A stretch of DNA of 64,000 bases, taken from Oribacterium sp. WCC10. GTDB taxonomy: Bacteria; Bacillota; Clostridia; Lachnospirales; Lachnospiraceae. Numbering within the stretch: the first letter of the stretch is position 1; each line of letters begins with the position of its first letter. The position numbers and the translations under genes were made by a program. The notes beneath the pieces are model-generated. The model worked only from the letters and a program-made list of their open reading frames with translations. It had not been told where the DNA came from and did no database searches. The stretch is from contig NZ_FOPH01000008.1 in the NCBI RefSeq assembly GCF_900113415.1, forward strand, positions 1 to 64,000, read 5' to 3'. This document shows positions 10,401-17,940 of the stretch, piece by piece.

Positions 10401-10848
10401 TTATACTCTTTTGTTCATCAGTCATATAATCGATACTTCTGTTAAGAATTGATTGACTGGAAAGTTTATAGTCTGTTTCGCTATTGGATGCTATGGATGC
10501 AGCTGTAGAGGTTTCGCTGTCAGTTGCTTTTCTTTTAAGGTTTGAAACAGTGTTTTCTTCTGAATCTGATGACTCGGAATCATCTGAATCAGTTTCTGTT
10601 TCTTTTGTTGCAAGAGCATATATAAATTTGGGAAAGCGAAGCTTGGATTTCTTTGTTCCGACTGTTACTCTCTGCTTTGATATTTCTTTGGGCAGAGATG
10701 CGATGGCTTTTACTGCATACATTCCATATTGAGATTCTTCAATATGTTCTGAGGCATATCCTGTCATACCCGGAGCAAATCCGGTATCGATGACCAAAAT
10801 GATGCTTAGCAGCAGCGATAATAATTGTTTTGACAAACTACCCTTCAT
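4447..10848 (-). CDS. Giant Cna_B-repeat cell-wall protein with sortase signal
   Basis: A 2133-residue surface protein, probably sortase-anchored and involved in adhesion or as a stalk. Residues 1-32 are a signal peptide ending before YASEH. A Ser/Asp/Glu-rich stretch (about 85-135) follows. From about 500 onward there are at least seven Cna_B-like beta-sandwich repeats, each opening with a K-x-W/F/Y-x-D/N strand (near residues 506, 655, 795, 1105, 1420, 1580 and 1735) and continuing into hxLYR-type strands. Residues about 1915-2000 are a Pro/Lys/Glu-rich wall-spanning linker. The end has SPKTG (about 2097), a hydrophobic segment and the charged tail KRRKKQ. The motif is SPKTG rather than LPXTG, so a variant sortase may be used. 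Shine-Dalgarno AGAGG lies 7 bases before the ATG. Exact repeat boundaries need a profile search. Confidence 0.8.
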   Translation of the reverse strand: MKGSLSKQLLSLLLSIILVIDTGFAPGMTGYASEHIEESQYGMYAVKAIASLPKEISKQRVTVGTKKSKLRFPKFIYALATKETETDSDDSESSDSEENTVSNLKRKATDSETSTAASIASNSETDYKLSSQSILNRSIDYMTDEQKSIIEKLLSSDKVPVISEIEEKTNLDLSGYRIIKLNLDWENNLTLGGEYDPDVPGVYTFDSYLQDESQFELYSVTLPTITVEVTKDIISTASNIYPVYVKTENVNADGNLNFVMQDLENPDDVTVLNFNSDNPDGEEIPVENGTFSIPLRDTDSAYFFDIIASDSEIKLRINTEGTEYQSHAGTGTAPITLTAEKAGSETFDNENCFMVIGKSPLITVKSSWEDGGKSESSKNNLVGQNINDLLYLEYFIENKSDEWKRLDSKALTAVLGHPDKDADTVPSPSKCSSSYTVPTRYTYSFADALYDTYVERDEITGELSAHKIKYRLAAEDTLNEHYYSAYEDENGNILRNYEITNFTAKIKWNDTGAIRENGNNVDRPSIEEWLNNISLYKILKGDTSNPKKVALISDSAKNEGSFTVSDDGNNEWSINIKGYGYDKDNYPVHYYITEGNLELSDASGSEGNVITDRHYEVTYENVHNASDKTNGLYDGGTLINTLSGKTNYVVYCKWMDEADTETVKGRPVISIILYRYANDQNTSRNFRWSGLSPIQNSKYVEIKKNIGTEKDGNINRLYRLTLPENDSLDAYNTDGAELIYAGKVKKKGSSATYETSLNTKSGENRSLYENHFILNGETLQNLIKDSVSVKATKTWKAAARQDVDSEVTLSLYKTTQDPVKYPDTYDDERYATRLSNPVTLNGFTSERQSRSTESVLEKYDENGNRLYYFSREEKVTTRNKENGLMEDAVIFRDNDTDCFLTKDGYRYIHSYNSESASDNQKITITNTLVGNAQILITKTFPTGLSDSDKERGFAEVTFDIYQNSKKIGTVTRTYKKGATLHTVGPEGDESETAINRIEDLYDSFTDQILIDSYEDMDREGITGAEKYHGQLPRYDENGAEYTYTAYEHGNIKNSGYFPTVRTKTKEKDRRYTLKDSGTEVTEKYLQTDVNIINSIGGGNYISVYKEWNDGSDSEAREPVHFVLEYNANGKWEQIGTEYTINPSSENCIYIPVPDEYTEEYLKWKKTKSSDIFRVRETHIGNVKTVENEVHYYEGSDSTIAKDYPSSGENTLYLGHEWEKYNGDPEAFSKLTREDDEFGFVKGSKYVYDVLIRDNISAGQKNDSADNVSDQNTLGSSFDFTISNMRVGVVYIDINAEQWLDGVLKAKARPDEIILDMKIGDKVEPVTLNEKNGWKKRLGPFRKYDTSGNVINYNPGFIHKNGKLINYVYNNRKNDEELYSGAYILQTQEAVTLGDHHTGDIYSFTLRHELKDSIVPTVNKFWEDSDSADGRSNKRPDIVVNLYRTYTDKDNNYHIEQLDKDKYINFEWDTTKDSLNNWWQVSYDPQPRFSSGDYYEYTYYIKESMPSKNTNEYVEIGAFPDSPKDTGNGAEYSYAETKPGLMKLQDGTMVSAALVTLNPDKAWTIVNRKRNKRTVSGVKIYKNLPDGFRAGDLPKIKIELWRKTSDGKTEEPVYEYVQGKDSLLHETLIKNDANRQLTAYLGNADENGITSFTFYNKNGKTAYVPKYDDKGRLYTYFIKEVNDKDTAEGSEDSKLLHHLFELTTDDTLTNGIVAVNGYKPDTGYEITFYKNWTADKSEKSEAEWNTVKNKDNPYIKVRLYRYLQNDSGIISGSQELIKTNDSDISDSNTDITLMYDPDHPEYTSYTWKKLPYYAPNLKPYVYVVSERAGDENKEFCKVFEGSVSGSEGNISLIGSGKNLYDLKTESYTHLTSEGGKKISHDSGWTGYDTVVKGSYVIDASDNYKGSGTGTAGIINVYTGVPEDKHKPSETPEKEPEKNKPTNGTDVPKEADKKPANEVPEDPNGDHKNESQENPDKEPEKELPANGEKPDSTDEIDTKPENNEDSGTKTSENSTGENTTSQKHNTVHSEGNSSSDDAIKKSALDEGHEITFIQLLPNDKYNSSETEKSEAYPGSILNASRQSGGNEDSDTRGIGKKRSPKTGDSSRMSMYGFGTFVAIIVMIKWYIIFKRRKKQ

Positions 10849-10983
10849 GTTTTTACCTCTGGTTGATAATGATTATGTCTTGTTAATTTAAAAACACAGG
10901 ACTTGAAGTATATCATTTACAGATTAAAAATAAAGGGTAAATACCATTATATTTTGTAATAATACGTATAAATTTATGCACAT

Positions 10984-11013
10984 AAAAAGAAGGCTTTAAG
11001 TATTAAGCCTTCT
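10984..11013 (-). terminator. Terminator beyond the 113-bp repeat array
   Basis: Minus strand AGAAGGCTTAA pairs with TTAAAGCCTTCT (one bulge), followed by TTTTTATG. It is the first U-tailed terminator downstream of the nucleoside kinase, so the tandem repeats would form that gene's 3' untranslated region. Confidence 0.7.
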
Positions 11014-11027
11014 TATAAAACTGTTAT

Positions 11028-11479
11028 AACGATTTTTTGATAAAACCCGTTATCAGGTTATCGAACGCACAAGGAGAGCGTTCGATAATCCCACCAGGTG
11101 GGACAGCATTTTGCAAAAGCAAAATACTGCATATACGGATAACGATTTTTTGATAAAACCCGTCATCAGGTTATCGAACGCACAAGGAGAGCGTTCGATA
11201 ATCCCACTAAGTGGGACAGCATTTTGCAAAAGCAAAATACTGCATATACGGATAACGATTTTTTGATAAAACCCGTCATCAGGTTATCGAACGCACAAGG
11301 AGAGCGTTCGATAATCCCACCAGGTGGGACAGCATTTTGCAAAGGCAAAATACTGCATATACGGATAACGATTTTTTGATAAAACCCGTCATCAGGTTAT
11401 CGAACGCACATGGAGAGCGTTCGATAATCCCACCAAGTGGGACAGCATTTTGCAAAAGCAAAATACTGCATATACGGAT
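11028..11479 (-). repeat. Four tandem copies of a 113-bp triple-hairpin repeat
   Basis: Four head-to-tail units begin at 11028, 11141, 11254 and 11367 with exact 113-base spacing and only a few substitutions. Each unit contains an 11-bp stem TTATCGAACGC / GCGTTCGATAA, a CCCACC-A-GGTGGG stem and an ATTTTGC-AAAA-GCAAAAT stem. Unit 2 carries CCCACT-A-AGTGGG, a paired change that preserves the stem. The array continues directly into the hairpin at the 3' end of the nucleoside kinase gene. Open frames of 60 codons inside the units lack ribosome sites and are treated as by-products. Confidence 0.9.
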
Positions 11480-11507
11480 AACGATTTTTTGATAAAAATC
11501 GTTATCC
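11476..11507 (-). other. Perfect hairpin spanning the stop codon of the nucleoside kinase gene
   Basis: GGATAACGATTTTT and its complement form a 14-bp stem with a 4-base loop. The stop codon (11502-11504) lies inside it. No U-tract follows, so it is more likely an mRNA 3' structure than a classical terminator. The left arm recurs at the boundary of every 113-bp unit. Confidence 0.6.
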
Positions 11508-13154
11508 TACATCAAGACAGCTTCCGCCGATGAATTCTCTGACGATTGAGTTCTGCGGAATAAGTTCAGGGCTTATTGGAAGAATATAGTCCAGGAACTT
11601 AAGGAGGCGCTTTGCCTCTGCATGCTCAGGATCGCTTCTTTGTATCTGGAAAAGGAGCGGCGCTGCAAAGATCTTAAGCACCGGAAGTTCGTAGATCATG
11701 CTGGAGTTAACCATCACATCTGCGCTTTCCTGATACGGGAAGATATTCTTGTCTTCTCCTTTTCTGACATTATCCCACATGGCGATAGTGGCCTTTGCGC
11801 TGTAGCCGCGGGTTCTGTTATCACGCACTATACGGCGAAGAAGTCTGCCATCAGTGGTGGCAATGCGGTTGTGGGCATCAACATTGATCTGCGTAAGTGA
11901 TGAAATATATATGCGGTACTTCTCATCACTTGAAAGTGCATAAGACATCTCATCGTTAAGACAGTGTATACCTTCGATGACCAAAACGTCATTGGCACCA
12001 AGTTTACAGAAATCTCCTTTATACTCTCTTTCACCGGTGAAAAAGTTATATCTCGGAAGCTGTACAGTCTCACCGTTAAGAAGCTTCAGCATATCCTCGT
12101 TGAACTGCTGAACGTCCACACATTTGATGGATTCAAAATCTTTGTTACCGTTTTCGTCGAGAGGGGCTTCATCACGATTTCTGAAGTAATTGTCCACAGA
12201 AATCGGATGAGGATTAAAACCGAGAGCCTTGAGCTGAATGCTCAAACGTCTTGAAAATGTTGTTTTTCCTGAACTTGAAGGTCCGGCTATCATCACGATC
12301 TTCTTACTTGTTTTTGCGATATCCATGGCGATATTCCCGATAGTCTTCTCGAAAAGAGCCTCCTGCATGAGAATCAGGTCGTCGGAATATCCGTTCATGA
12401 TCATCTCATTTAAAGATCCTATACTTGAGCAGCCTATCTTTTCTGCCCACTTTGAAGATGCGTGCTCAACCTCATACAGCTTATTCAGCGGTACGAAAGA
12501 AGCCACCTTTTCAGGATTGCTTCGAGTGGGAAGCATTAATACAAAGCCTTCTTCGTAAGGGATGAGGTCGTAGTACTTTATATAGCTTGTGTTAAGTACC
12601 ATATAGCCATAGAAATAATCTGCGAAATTCCCCATGTAATAGACATTGACGCTTCCTGTCATACGGAAATGGAAAAGACGCTCTTTGCTGTGCATTCCGT
12701 TTTCACGGAAAAGCTTTATGGCATTTCTGGTACTGATAGACTTTTTGTGAATAGGAATAGCCTTTTGGTGGTATTCATCCATCTTGTCCTTTACTTTCTT
12801 AAGGAGTTCAGGTGTGACCTTTACATCACCCTTCAAATGGCAATAGTACCCGCCTCCCAGTGTGTAATCTACGACTACACCGAAATCCTTTACATCATCA
12901 CATACATTGTAGAAGGCTTTCAGCATCATGAATATGGCTGAACGTTCATAGGTTGACTGACCTATCTTCTCAGTGCCTGTGATGAAATGAATCTCACCGT
13001 CTCCTGTACATGTGTGGTACAGTTCAAAAAGCATATCATTGAAACGTGCAAGAAGAATCTCGTGGTCAAATTCAGGTTGAACCTTTTCTGCTATTTCTAA
13101 AAATGTTGTCCCCTCGGGAAATTCATAGTTTTGTCCCTTGATAGTAACAGTCAT
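11502..13154 (-). CDS. Uridine kinase-like nucleoside kinase with N-terminal TGS domain
   Basis: Cytosolic P-loop kinase of about 550 residues, related to uridine kinase/phosphoribulokinase and fused to a threonyl-tRNA-synthetase-like N-terminus. The first 60 residues (MTVTIKGQNYEFPEG...) look like a TGS domain. A tRNA-synthetase-like segment follows, containing HKKSISTRNAIKLF. The Walker A motif IAGPSSSGKTTFSRRL sits near residue 285. DNYFRNRDEAP and VIEGIHCLND are the typical second half of uridine kinases. The start was set at 13154 because GGAG lies 8 bases upstream; longer frames reaching 13217 have no such site. The in vivo substrate cannot be read from sequence. It follows nif3 in the same direction. 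Confidence 0.85.
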   Translation of the reverse strand: MTVTIKGQNYEFPEGTTFLEIAEKVQPEFDHEILLARFNDMLFELYHTCTGDGEIHFITGTEKIGQSTYERSAIFMMLKAFYNVCDDVKDFGVVVDYTLGGGYYCHLKGDVKVTPELLKKVKDKMDEYHQKAIPIHKKSISTRNAIKLFRENGMHSKERLFHFRMTGSVNVYYMGNFADYFYGYMVLNTSYIKYYDLIPYEEGFVLMLPTRSNPEKVASFVPLNKLYEVEHASSKWAEKIGCSSIGSLNEMIMNGYSDDLILMQEALFEKTIGNIAMDIAKTSKKIVMIAGPSSSGKTTFSRRLSIQLKALGFNPHPISVDNYFRNRDEAPLDENGNKDFESIKCVDVQQFNEDMLKLLNGETVQLPRYNFFTGEREYKGDFCKLGANDVLVIEGIHCLNDEMSYALSSDEKYRIYISSLTQINVDAHNRIATTDGRLLRRIVRDNRTRGYSAKATIAMWDNVRKGEDKNIFPYQESADVMVNSSMIYELPVLKIFAAPLLFQIQRSDPEHAEAKRLLKFLDYILPISPELIPQNSIVREFIGGSCLDVG

Positions 13155-13284
13155 GATGTTCTCCATTCTGCCATCCGGGATGGCAAACCGCTTTAGTGTA
13201 AATCCATCTTGAGGCACTGTGTATAGGATGCCTACGTTTATGGTCGAACATACATGTCATAGGTGTATACCGTGGTGTTTACTT

Positions 13285-14154
13285 CTAAAGCGCTCTTACA
13301 GGGTAATGTATCTGATCTTTAATTATCTCAACATCCGGGAAATGTTCCTCAATAAAATCACTGACATGGTTTACGAAGATGTGCTCAAGTCCATAGTGTC
13401 CTGCGTCTATGAGACTGATACCTTCTTCATTGAGATCCAATCCCTCATGATGTCCCATATCGCCGCTGATAAATGCATCTACATGATGATTCATGACTTC
13501 CCTGAGTTCACCTCTGCCTGAACCGGGACAGCATGCGATAGTTGTTATGGGAGTTCCTGCATCATAGAATCTGATAAAAGGAAGGTCGAACTTATCCTTT
13601 ATCATCTCAGAAAGCTCTTTACAGCTCATGGCATGAGGCAGCTTTGCAATGAAACCGATACCGTATTCGGTCATATCAGCTTTGATGCCGTTTACTGTGT
13701 CAGGTTCAGCTGTATGTGGCTTGATTCCGTTTGGAGAACCGTTTTCTTTATCCAAAGGAGTATAACCTGTAGGTTCCATGGAACATAATTTCTTAAGTCC
13801 CAATGTATCACATACCATATCCCCCATTCCGCCGGGACAGCTGTCATAGTTGGTATGCATGGAAAAAGCCGAAACATCATTCTGTATAAGGTCAAGAAGT
13901 TTTGATCCAAGAGCGGAGTTGTCATTGATAGCCTTTATACCTTTGAATATGACGGGATGATGTGTGATTATGAGATCACAGTCCGATTCGATAGCCCTGG
14001 ACACAACATCGTAAGTGGCATCAAGTGCCACATAGACTCTGGCAACTTCCTTGTTGCTTCTGCCGACCAGAAGACCTGGGTTATCCCAGTCACAGGCAGC
14101 GGCACGCGGAGCCAACTGATCAAGTTTTTCCATGATATTAGATACTGTCAACAT
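13285..14154 (-). CDS. Nif3-like dinuclear metal-centre protein
   Basis: Member of the Nif3/YqfO/YbgI family, widespread metal-binding proteins also named GTP cyclohydrolase 1 type 2-like; the physiological role is unsettled. The 289 residues include the family's metal ligands: THHPVIFKGIKAI near residue 65 and GDMGHHEGLD near residue 230. A spacer with Asp/Asn/Pro-rich sequence (about 130-160) replaces the larger insert found in some Bacillus homologues. A strong GGAGG precedes the ATG. It lies downstream of trmK, the same pairing as trmK-yqfO in Bacillus subtilis, which supports the call. Confidence 0.9.
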   Translation of the reverse strand: MLTVSNIMEKLDQLAPRAAACDWDNPGLLVGRSNKEVARVYVALDATYDVVSRAIESDCDLIITHHPVIFKGIKAINDNSALGSKLLDLIQNDVSAFSMHTNYDSCPGGMGDMVCDTLGLKKLCSMEPTGYTPLDKENGSPNGIKPHTAEPDTVNGIKADMTEYGIGFIAKLPHAMSCKELSEMIKDKFDLPFIRFYDAGTPITTIACCPGSGRGELREVMNHHVDAFISGDMGHHEGLDLNEEGISLIDAGHYGLEHIFVNHVSDFIEEHFPDVEIIKDQIHYPVRAL

Positions 14155-14239
14155 ATGTATACCTCCATCCCCTTCTGCAGGTCTTTAGTAAAGGGTTGTA
14201 TGCGCTGTAATCCTGGTTCTGATTTAAATAAGTCAGTGA

Positions 14240-14920
14240 TTACTGATAGTGCTTTTCTATCGCCCTTTTACATATCTCGTAGCTTTTTTTCAGTTCATCA
14301 TTCTGAGTCTTTGAAAGGATGTTCTCATAGCGAAGCTTTTCTTTTTGTAAAAAACTTAAAAGAGTTTCGTCCTTCTCTTTCAAGAGTAAACCGCCATATA
14401 TGAAATCCTCGTCATTTTTATAATAATCATTAGTGCTTTCACTATCTGACAGAATATTTGCCGATACTGTAAGGATAGTGTAATATTTTTTGTCATCTAT
14501 AAGCATATTTTCGGAAACGATCTTCATTCCATTGTCTATAAGGAAATGACGGAAATGTTCTATATCCGATTGAGGTGAAAGAACAAATGTATCAAAGTCC
14601 TTGAGATGTCCGGTGAGTATCCTTTCCATCAGAAGCCCCCCCATGCCTGCTATGATGACTGTGTCAGCCTCATGAGCTTTAACCCTGGCGAGACCGTCAC
14701 TTAGTCGCAGTTCCACTTTATCGGTTAACCCCTCAGAAAGGACATTCTGTCCGGCACTCTTCAGGGGTCCTTCATTTACATCGCATGCCAGTGCATGTTT
14801 TGCCTTGCCGGATTTGACCAGTTCGATGGCAACGTATGCATGGTCGCAACCGATGTCTGCGACAGTATCAGATGGTGGAACAAGTTCTGTTATTTTTTTT
14901 AGTCTGTATGGTAAATTCAT
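14240..14920 (-). CDS. trmK: tRNA (adenine(22)-N1)-methyltransferase
   Basis: SAM-dependent methyltransferase that modifies A22 in the D-loop of tRNA. The 226 residues begin with the Rossmann SAM-binding motif ADIGCDHAYVAIEL near residue 20, then ACDVNEGPL and AGMGGLLMERIL, all typical of TrmK. The C-terminal third is Glu/Lys-rich and helical. It starts 2 bases after the dnaG stop codon, with no room for rpoD, which is usually found here. Translation is probably coupled to dnaG, as no strong ribosome site of its own is visible. Confidence 0.9.
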   Translation of the reverse strand: MNLPYRLKKITELVPPSDTVADIGCDHAYVAIELVKSGKAKHALACDVNEGPLKSAGQNVLSEGLTDKVELRLSDGLARVKAHEADTVIIAGMGGLLMERILTGHLKDFDTFVLSPQSDIEHFRHFLIDNGMKIVSENMLIDDKKYYTILTVSANILSDSESTNDYYKNDEDFIYGGLLLKEKDETLLSFLQKEKLRYENILSKTQNDELKKSYEICKRAIEKHYQ

Positions 14921-14922
14921 CT

Positions 14923-16686
14923 TTATAGTTTCAGGTTCATAAGATCCGACTGCTGCTTGAAAAGATCTGTGAGACGGTGCGGATCGGTTTCATTTTCTAT
15001 CTTGGTGTTAAGAGAAGTCATCTTAATGTTTCTGATGATATCCTCAAGCCCTCTCTTAAACTCATATTCGTCGGAATCATCGGATAGGAGATTGCCGTTG
15101 AACATAGCTGCAACCTTTTCATACTCGTCATCAGAGTCTCTGAAAGTATCAAGTATTTCATTGGCAGGTGTTTGCTGATATACCATTGAGATGACCTTCT
15201 GCATGGTCTCATCACTGAGATCCTCCGGGAGAATATAATTTCTTACACTTGGGATAAGCTCCGGTTTCTCCTGAAGCCAGGTCACAAGCTGCTTCTCTGA
15301 CTTCTGAAGAGCTGTTTCCTTTTTCGTCTTTTTATCAGCCTTTGAAATGAAATCAGTATGTTTATATATTTTCTCGTTGAGAGGTGACTGCTTTCTTTCA
15401 CGCAGATCTCCCATGTGATTAACAAGTTTTCTAAGACTGTCGTAGTCTATCATCTGCTCTCTGGCAACAGCCTTTATATAGTTCTCTCTTTCTATAGGCT
15501 CTGTTATCTCACTGAGCTTTTCGGCAACGTCATTGGTATACTGTGTCATGCCGGCAGGATCCGACAGATCATAGTCCATCTTCATCACATCTATGAGCCA
15601 CAGGAAGCTGTTTCTGGCGTTGTCTATGTGTTCCTGAAATGCTTCAAGCCCCATGGCCTTTATGAACTCATCAGGGTCTTTGTAGGGCTTCATATTGATG
15701 ACTTTCGTATTGATGCCTACTGCTTTCAGCATAGGCATGGCACGTTTCGCTGCATTGATGCCTGCACCGTCTGAATCATATGTCAGAAGAACTTCATTGA
15801 CATATCTTTTGATAAGCCGGCACTGCTGCTCGGTCAAAGCTGTTCCGAGTGACGCCACTGCATTGGTGAAGCCTGCCTGGTGAAGCTGTATGACATCCAT
15901 ATACCCTTCGCATAGAATGAAGGATTTCTTTCGTGACTTTTTGGCATAGCATAGTCCGAAAAGGTTTCTTGACTTGTCAAAAAGCTTTGTTTCAGGACTG
16001 TTTAAGTACTTTGGTTCTCCGTCACCGAGAACACGTCCTCCGAAACCTATGACTCTGTTGTTTGCATCCATGATAGGAAACATAACGCGGTTAAAAAACT
16101 TGTCATAAACTCCCTTTTCAGAGAATGTGATAAGTCCTGATTCGTGGAGTATGTCGTCATCAAAACCTGAGGACTTAAGGTACTGATAAAGCCCGTCTCG
16201 AGTCTGGTCGGCATATCCGAGACCCCAGATTCTGAGGGTCTCATCCATAAGCTCACGCTTTTTGAAGTAGTTCATACCGGTCTGCCCCTGCGGAGCTCTT
16301 AATGCATTGAAAAAATAGACTGCGGCAGTTCTGTTTATCTCAAGAAGTCTGGTTCTTATATCACTTTCTTTTTTCTGTTCTGCAGTTTGTGCCATCTCAG
16401 GAAGCTTGTAACCTGTCTCTTCGGCAATTTTACGAACTGCTTCAGGAAACGTCAGATTCTCGTATTCCATGGTGAACTTGATAACGTCTCCGCCCTTTCC
16501 GCATCCGAAGCAGTGAAAAATCTGCATTCTGGGATTTACAGAAAATGATGCGGTTTTTTCACCGTGAAACGGGCAGAGTCCAAAGTAGTTGGCGCCTTTT
16601 TTCTTTAGATTTACATACTGCCCTATGACGTCAACTATATCCGCCCGGGATCTGACTTCTTGAACTATTTCTTCAGGATAAAACAA
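14923..16686 (-). CDS. dnaG: DNA primase, TTG start codon
   Basis: Synthesises RNA primers at the replication fork. The 587 residues contain the CHC2 zinc finger C-x2-H-x17-C-x2-C (residues about 38-63), the primase core, and the TOPRIM domain with LCEGYMDV near 260 and DSDGAG near 310. The C-terminal 130 residues form the helicase-interaction region. The start codon is TTG at 16686, with AGGAG 8 bases upstream; no in-frame ATG nearby fits the conserved N-terminus FYPEEIVQEV. Downstream comes trmK after only 2 bases, and upstream lies dgt. The dgt-dnaG order is common in Clostridia, but rpoD is missing from the usual place. Confidence 0.95.
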   Translation of the reverse strand: MFYPEEIVQEVRSRADIVDVIGQYVNLKKKGANYFGLCPFHGEKTASFSVNPRMQIFHCFGCGKGGDVIKFTMEYENLTFPEAVRKIAEETGYKLPEMAQTAEQKKESDIRTRLLEINRTAAVYFFNALRAPQGQTGMNYFKKRELMDETLRIWGLGYADQTRDGLYQYLKSSGFDDDILHESGLITFSEKGVYDKFFNRVMFPIMDANNRVIGFGGRVLGDGEPKYLNSPETKLFDKSRNLFGLCYAKKSRKKSFILCEGYMDVIQLHQAGFTNAVASLGTALTEQQCRLIKRYVNEVLLTYDSDGAGINAAKRAMPMLKAVGINTKVINMKPYKDPDEFIKAMGLEAFQEHIDNARNSFLWLIDVMKMDYDLSDPAGMTQYTNDVAEKLSEITEPIERENYIKAVAREQMIDYDSLRKLVNHMGDLRERKQSPLNEKIYKHTDFISKADKKTKKETALQKSEKQLVTWLQEKPELIPSVRNYILPEDLSDETMQKVISMVYQQTPANEILDTFRDSDDEYEKVAAMFNGNLLSDDSDEYEFKRGLEDIIRNIKMTSLNTKIENETDPHRLTDLFKQQSDLMNLKL

Positions 16687-16732
16687 ATAAATACGCTCCT
16701 GTCTAATCTGATTAAACTAAAATTTCAATAAG

Positions 16733-16855
16733 TAAATGCTGATTACTTAAGTGCTATCTCAGAGCTTTCGGTACCCGTGGTACGGATTTCAAAAAAATGT
16801 TGCCTTATATTGATAATCCTGCCGGAGAAACACTTTAATCAGTATTCACCTACGG
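16733..16855. repeat. Degenerate copy of the 120-bp palindromic repeat family
   Basis: The segment begins AATGCTGATTA and ends TAATCAGTATT, and includes CCGGAGAAACACT. This matches in layout the three copies at 25.2-27.1 kb, but the interior is poorly conserved. It lies between dgt and the TTG start of dnaG. Confidence 0.4.
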
Positions 16856-16865
16856 AAAAATCCGG

Positions 16866-17924
16866 TCAATACTTCTGCCACCCTATAGGGACAAAATACT
16901 CTTTAAACTTATAAATGCAGTAATCGTCAGTCATACCCGCTATGTAGTCGCATACACTTCTTTCGTGGGCCAGCAGGGTCTTCCGTTCCTTGTCGGGATC
17001 ATCCGTGGCGATACTTGCCAGATTGTTTTCAAGCATGGTTACGTATTCGCCTGTCATGGAATACGGATTCTCCATGTAGTAGTTAAAAAGAAGTCTGATC
17101 ATGCGATTGACTTTTACTTCTTCTTTTTTCGCTTCGCCACCGATATACACATGATCAAACATCCACTGTCTGAGGGACTGCATCGCCTTTTCTGTAGTTG
17201 GGGACATACGGAGTTCATTTCTGCCGTTTGAACTGTATATCACGTCATGTATAAGGTTGTTAAGACGCTCTTTTACAGAATGTCCAAGGACATCGGTGAT
17301 TTCCTTTGGTATCTCAGATTCACATATAAGTCCGGCCCGGAGAGAATCATCTGTGTCGTGATTGATATAGGCGATCTTATCTGCAAATCGCACAGCCTGA
17401 CCTTCAAGAGTCTGAGGATGGCCTGATGTGCGGTGATTCAGTATACCATCACGAACTTCCTTGGTCAGATTAAGACCTCTTCCGCCCTTTTCGAGAACCT
17501 CTACCACTCTTACACTCTGTTCTACGTGGGAGAAGCCGTTATGGCAAAGTGTATTGAGAACTCTTTCACCACTGTGTCCGAATGGAGTATGACCAAGATC
17601 GTGTCCCAGTGCTATAGCTTCAATGAGGTCTTCATTGAGACGAAGTGCCTTTCCAAAGGTACGGGCAATCTGGCTTACCTCAAGAGTATGAGTAAGTCTC
17701 GTCCTGTAGTGATCTCCCTCAGGTGCGATAAAAACCTGTGTCTTGTGTTTCAGTCTTCGGAATGATTTGCAATGAAGTATGCGGTCTCTGTCACGTTCAT
17801 AGCATGGGCGAATGTCATCTGGTTCTTCATATCTGTCACGGCCTTTTGAACGAACCGACAAGGCTGCATAAGGAGACAATGTCAGACGTTCCAGATCTTC
17901 AAGTTCTTCTCGTATACAGCTCAT
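16866..17924 (-). CDS. dgt: dGTP triphosphohydrolase-like HD protein
   Basis: HD-superfamily deoxynucleoside triphosphate triphosphohydrolase, splitting dNTPs to nucleoside and triphosphate and so affecting the dNTP pool. The 352 residues carry RRLKHKTQV, the first metal ligand in THTLEVSQIAR, and the HD doublet in GHDLGHTPFGHSGE near residue 110. RTSGHPQTLEGQAVRFADKIAY follows near 165. The start at 17924 was chosen because GGGAGG lies 5 bases upstream; an ATG four codons earlier overlaps that site. A MITE-like element begins only 16 bases upstream of the start, so the promoter must lie in or beyond it. Confidence 0.88.
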   Translation of the reverse strand: MSCIREELEDLERLTLSPYAALSVRSKGRDRYEEPDDIRPCYERDRDRILHCKSFRRLKHKTQVFIAPEGDHYRTRLTHTLEVSQIARTFGKALRLNEDLIEAIALGHDLGHTPFGHSGERVLNTLCHNGFSHVEQSVRVVEVLEKGGRGLNLTKEVRDGILNHRTSGHPQTLEGQAVRFADKIAYINHDTDDSLRAGLICESEIPKEITDVLGHSVKERLNNLIHDVIYSSNGRNELRMSPTTEKAMQSLRQWMFDHVYIGGEAKKEEVKVNRMIRLLFNYYMENPYSMTGEYVTMLENNLASIATDDPDKERKTLLAHERSVCDYIAGMTDDYCIYKFKEYFVPIGWQKY

Positions 17925-17940
17925 ATTTCCTCCCATATTA

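Noticed and set aside
11053-11461. Three nearly identical 60-codon frames inside the 113-bp repeats
   Set aside because: They exist only because the repeat unit is open in one frame. They overlap each other, lack ribosome sites and would encode hairpin arms.
11028-11479. CRISPR array
   Set aside because: Units are 113 bp (and 87 bp in the other array) and almost identical along their whole length, with no variable spacers; no cas genes are nearby.
12669-12941. Plus-strand frame inside the nucleoside kinase
   Set aside because: It lies fully within a conserved coding gene on the other strand, with no ribosome site.
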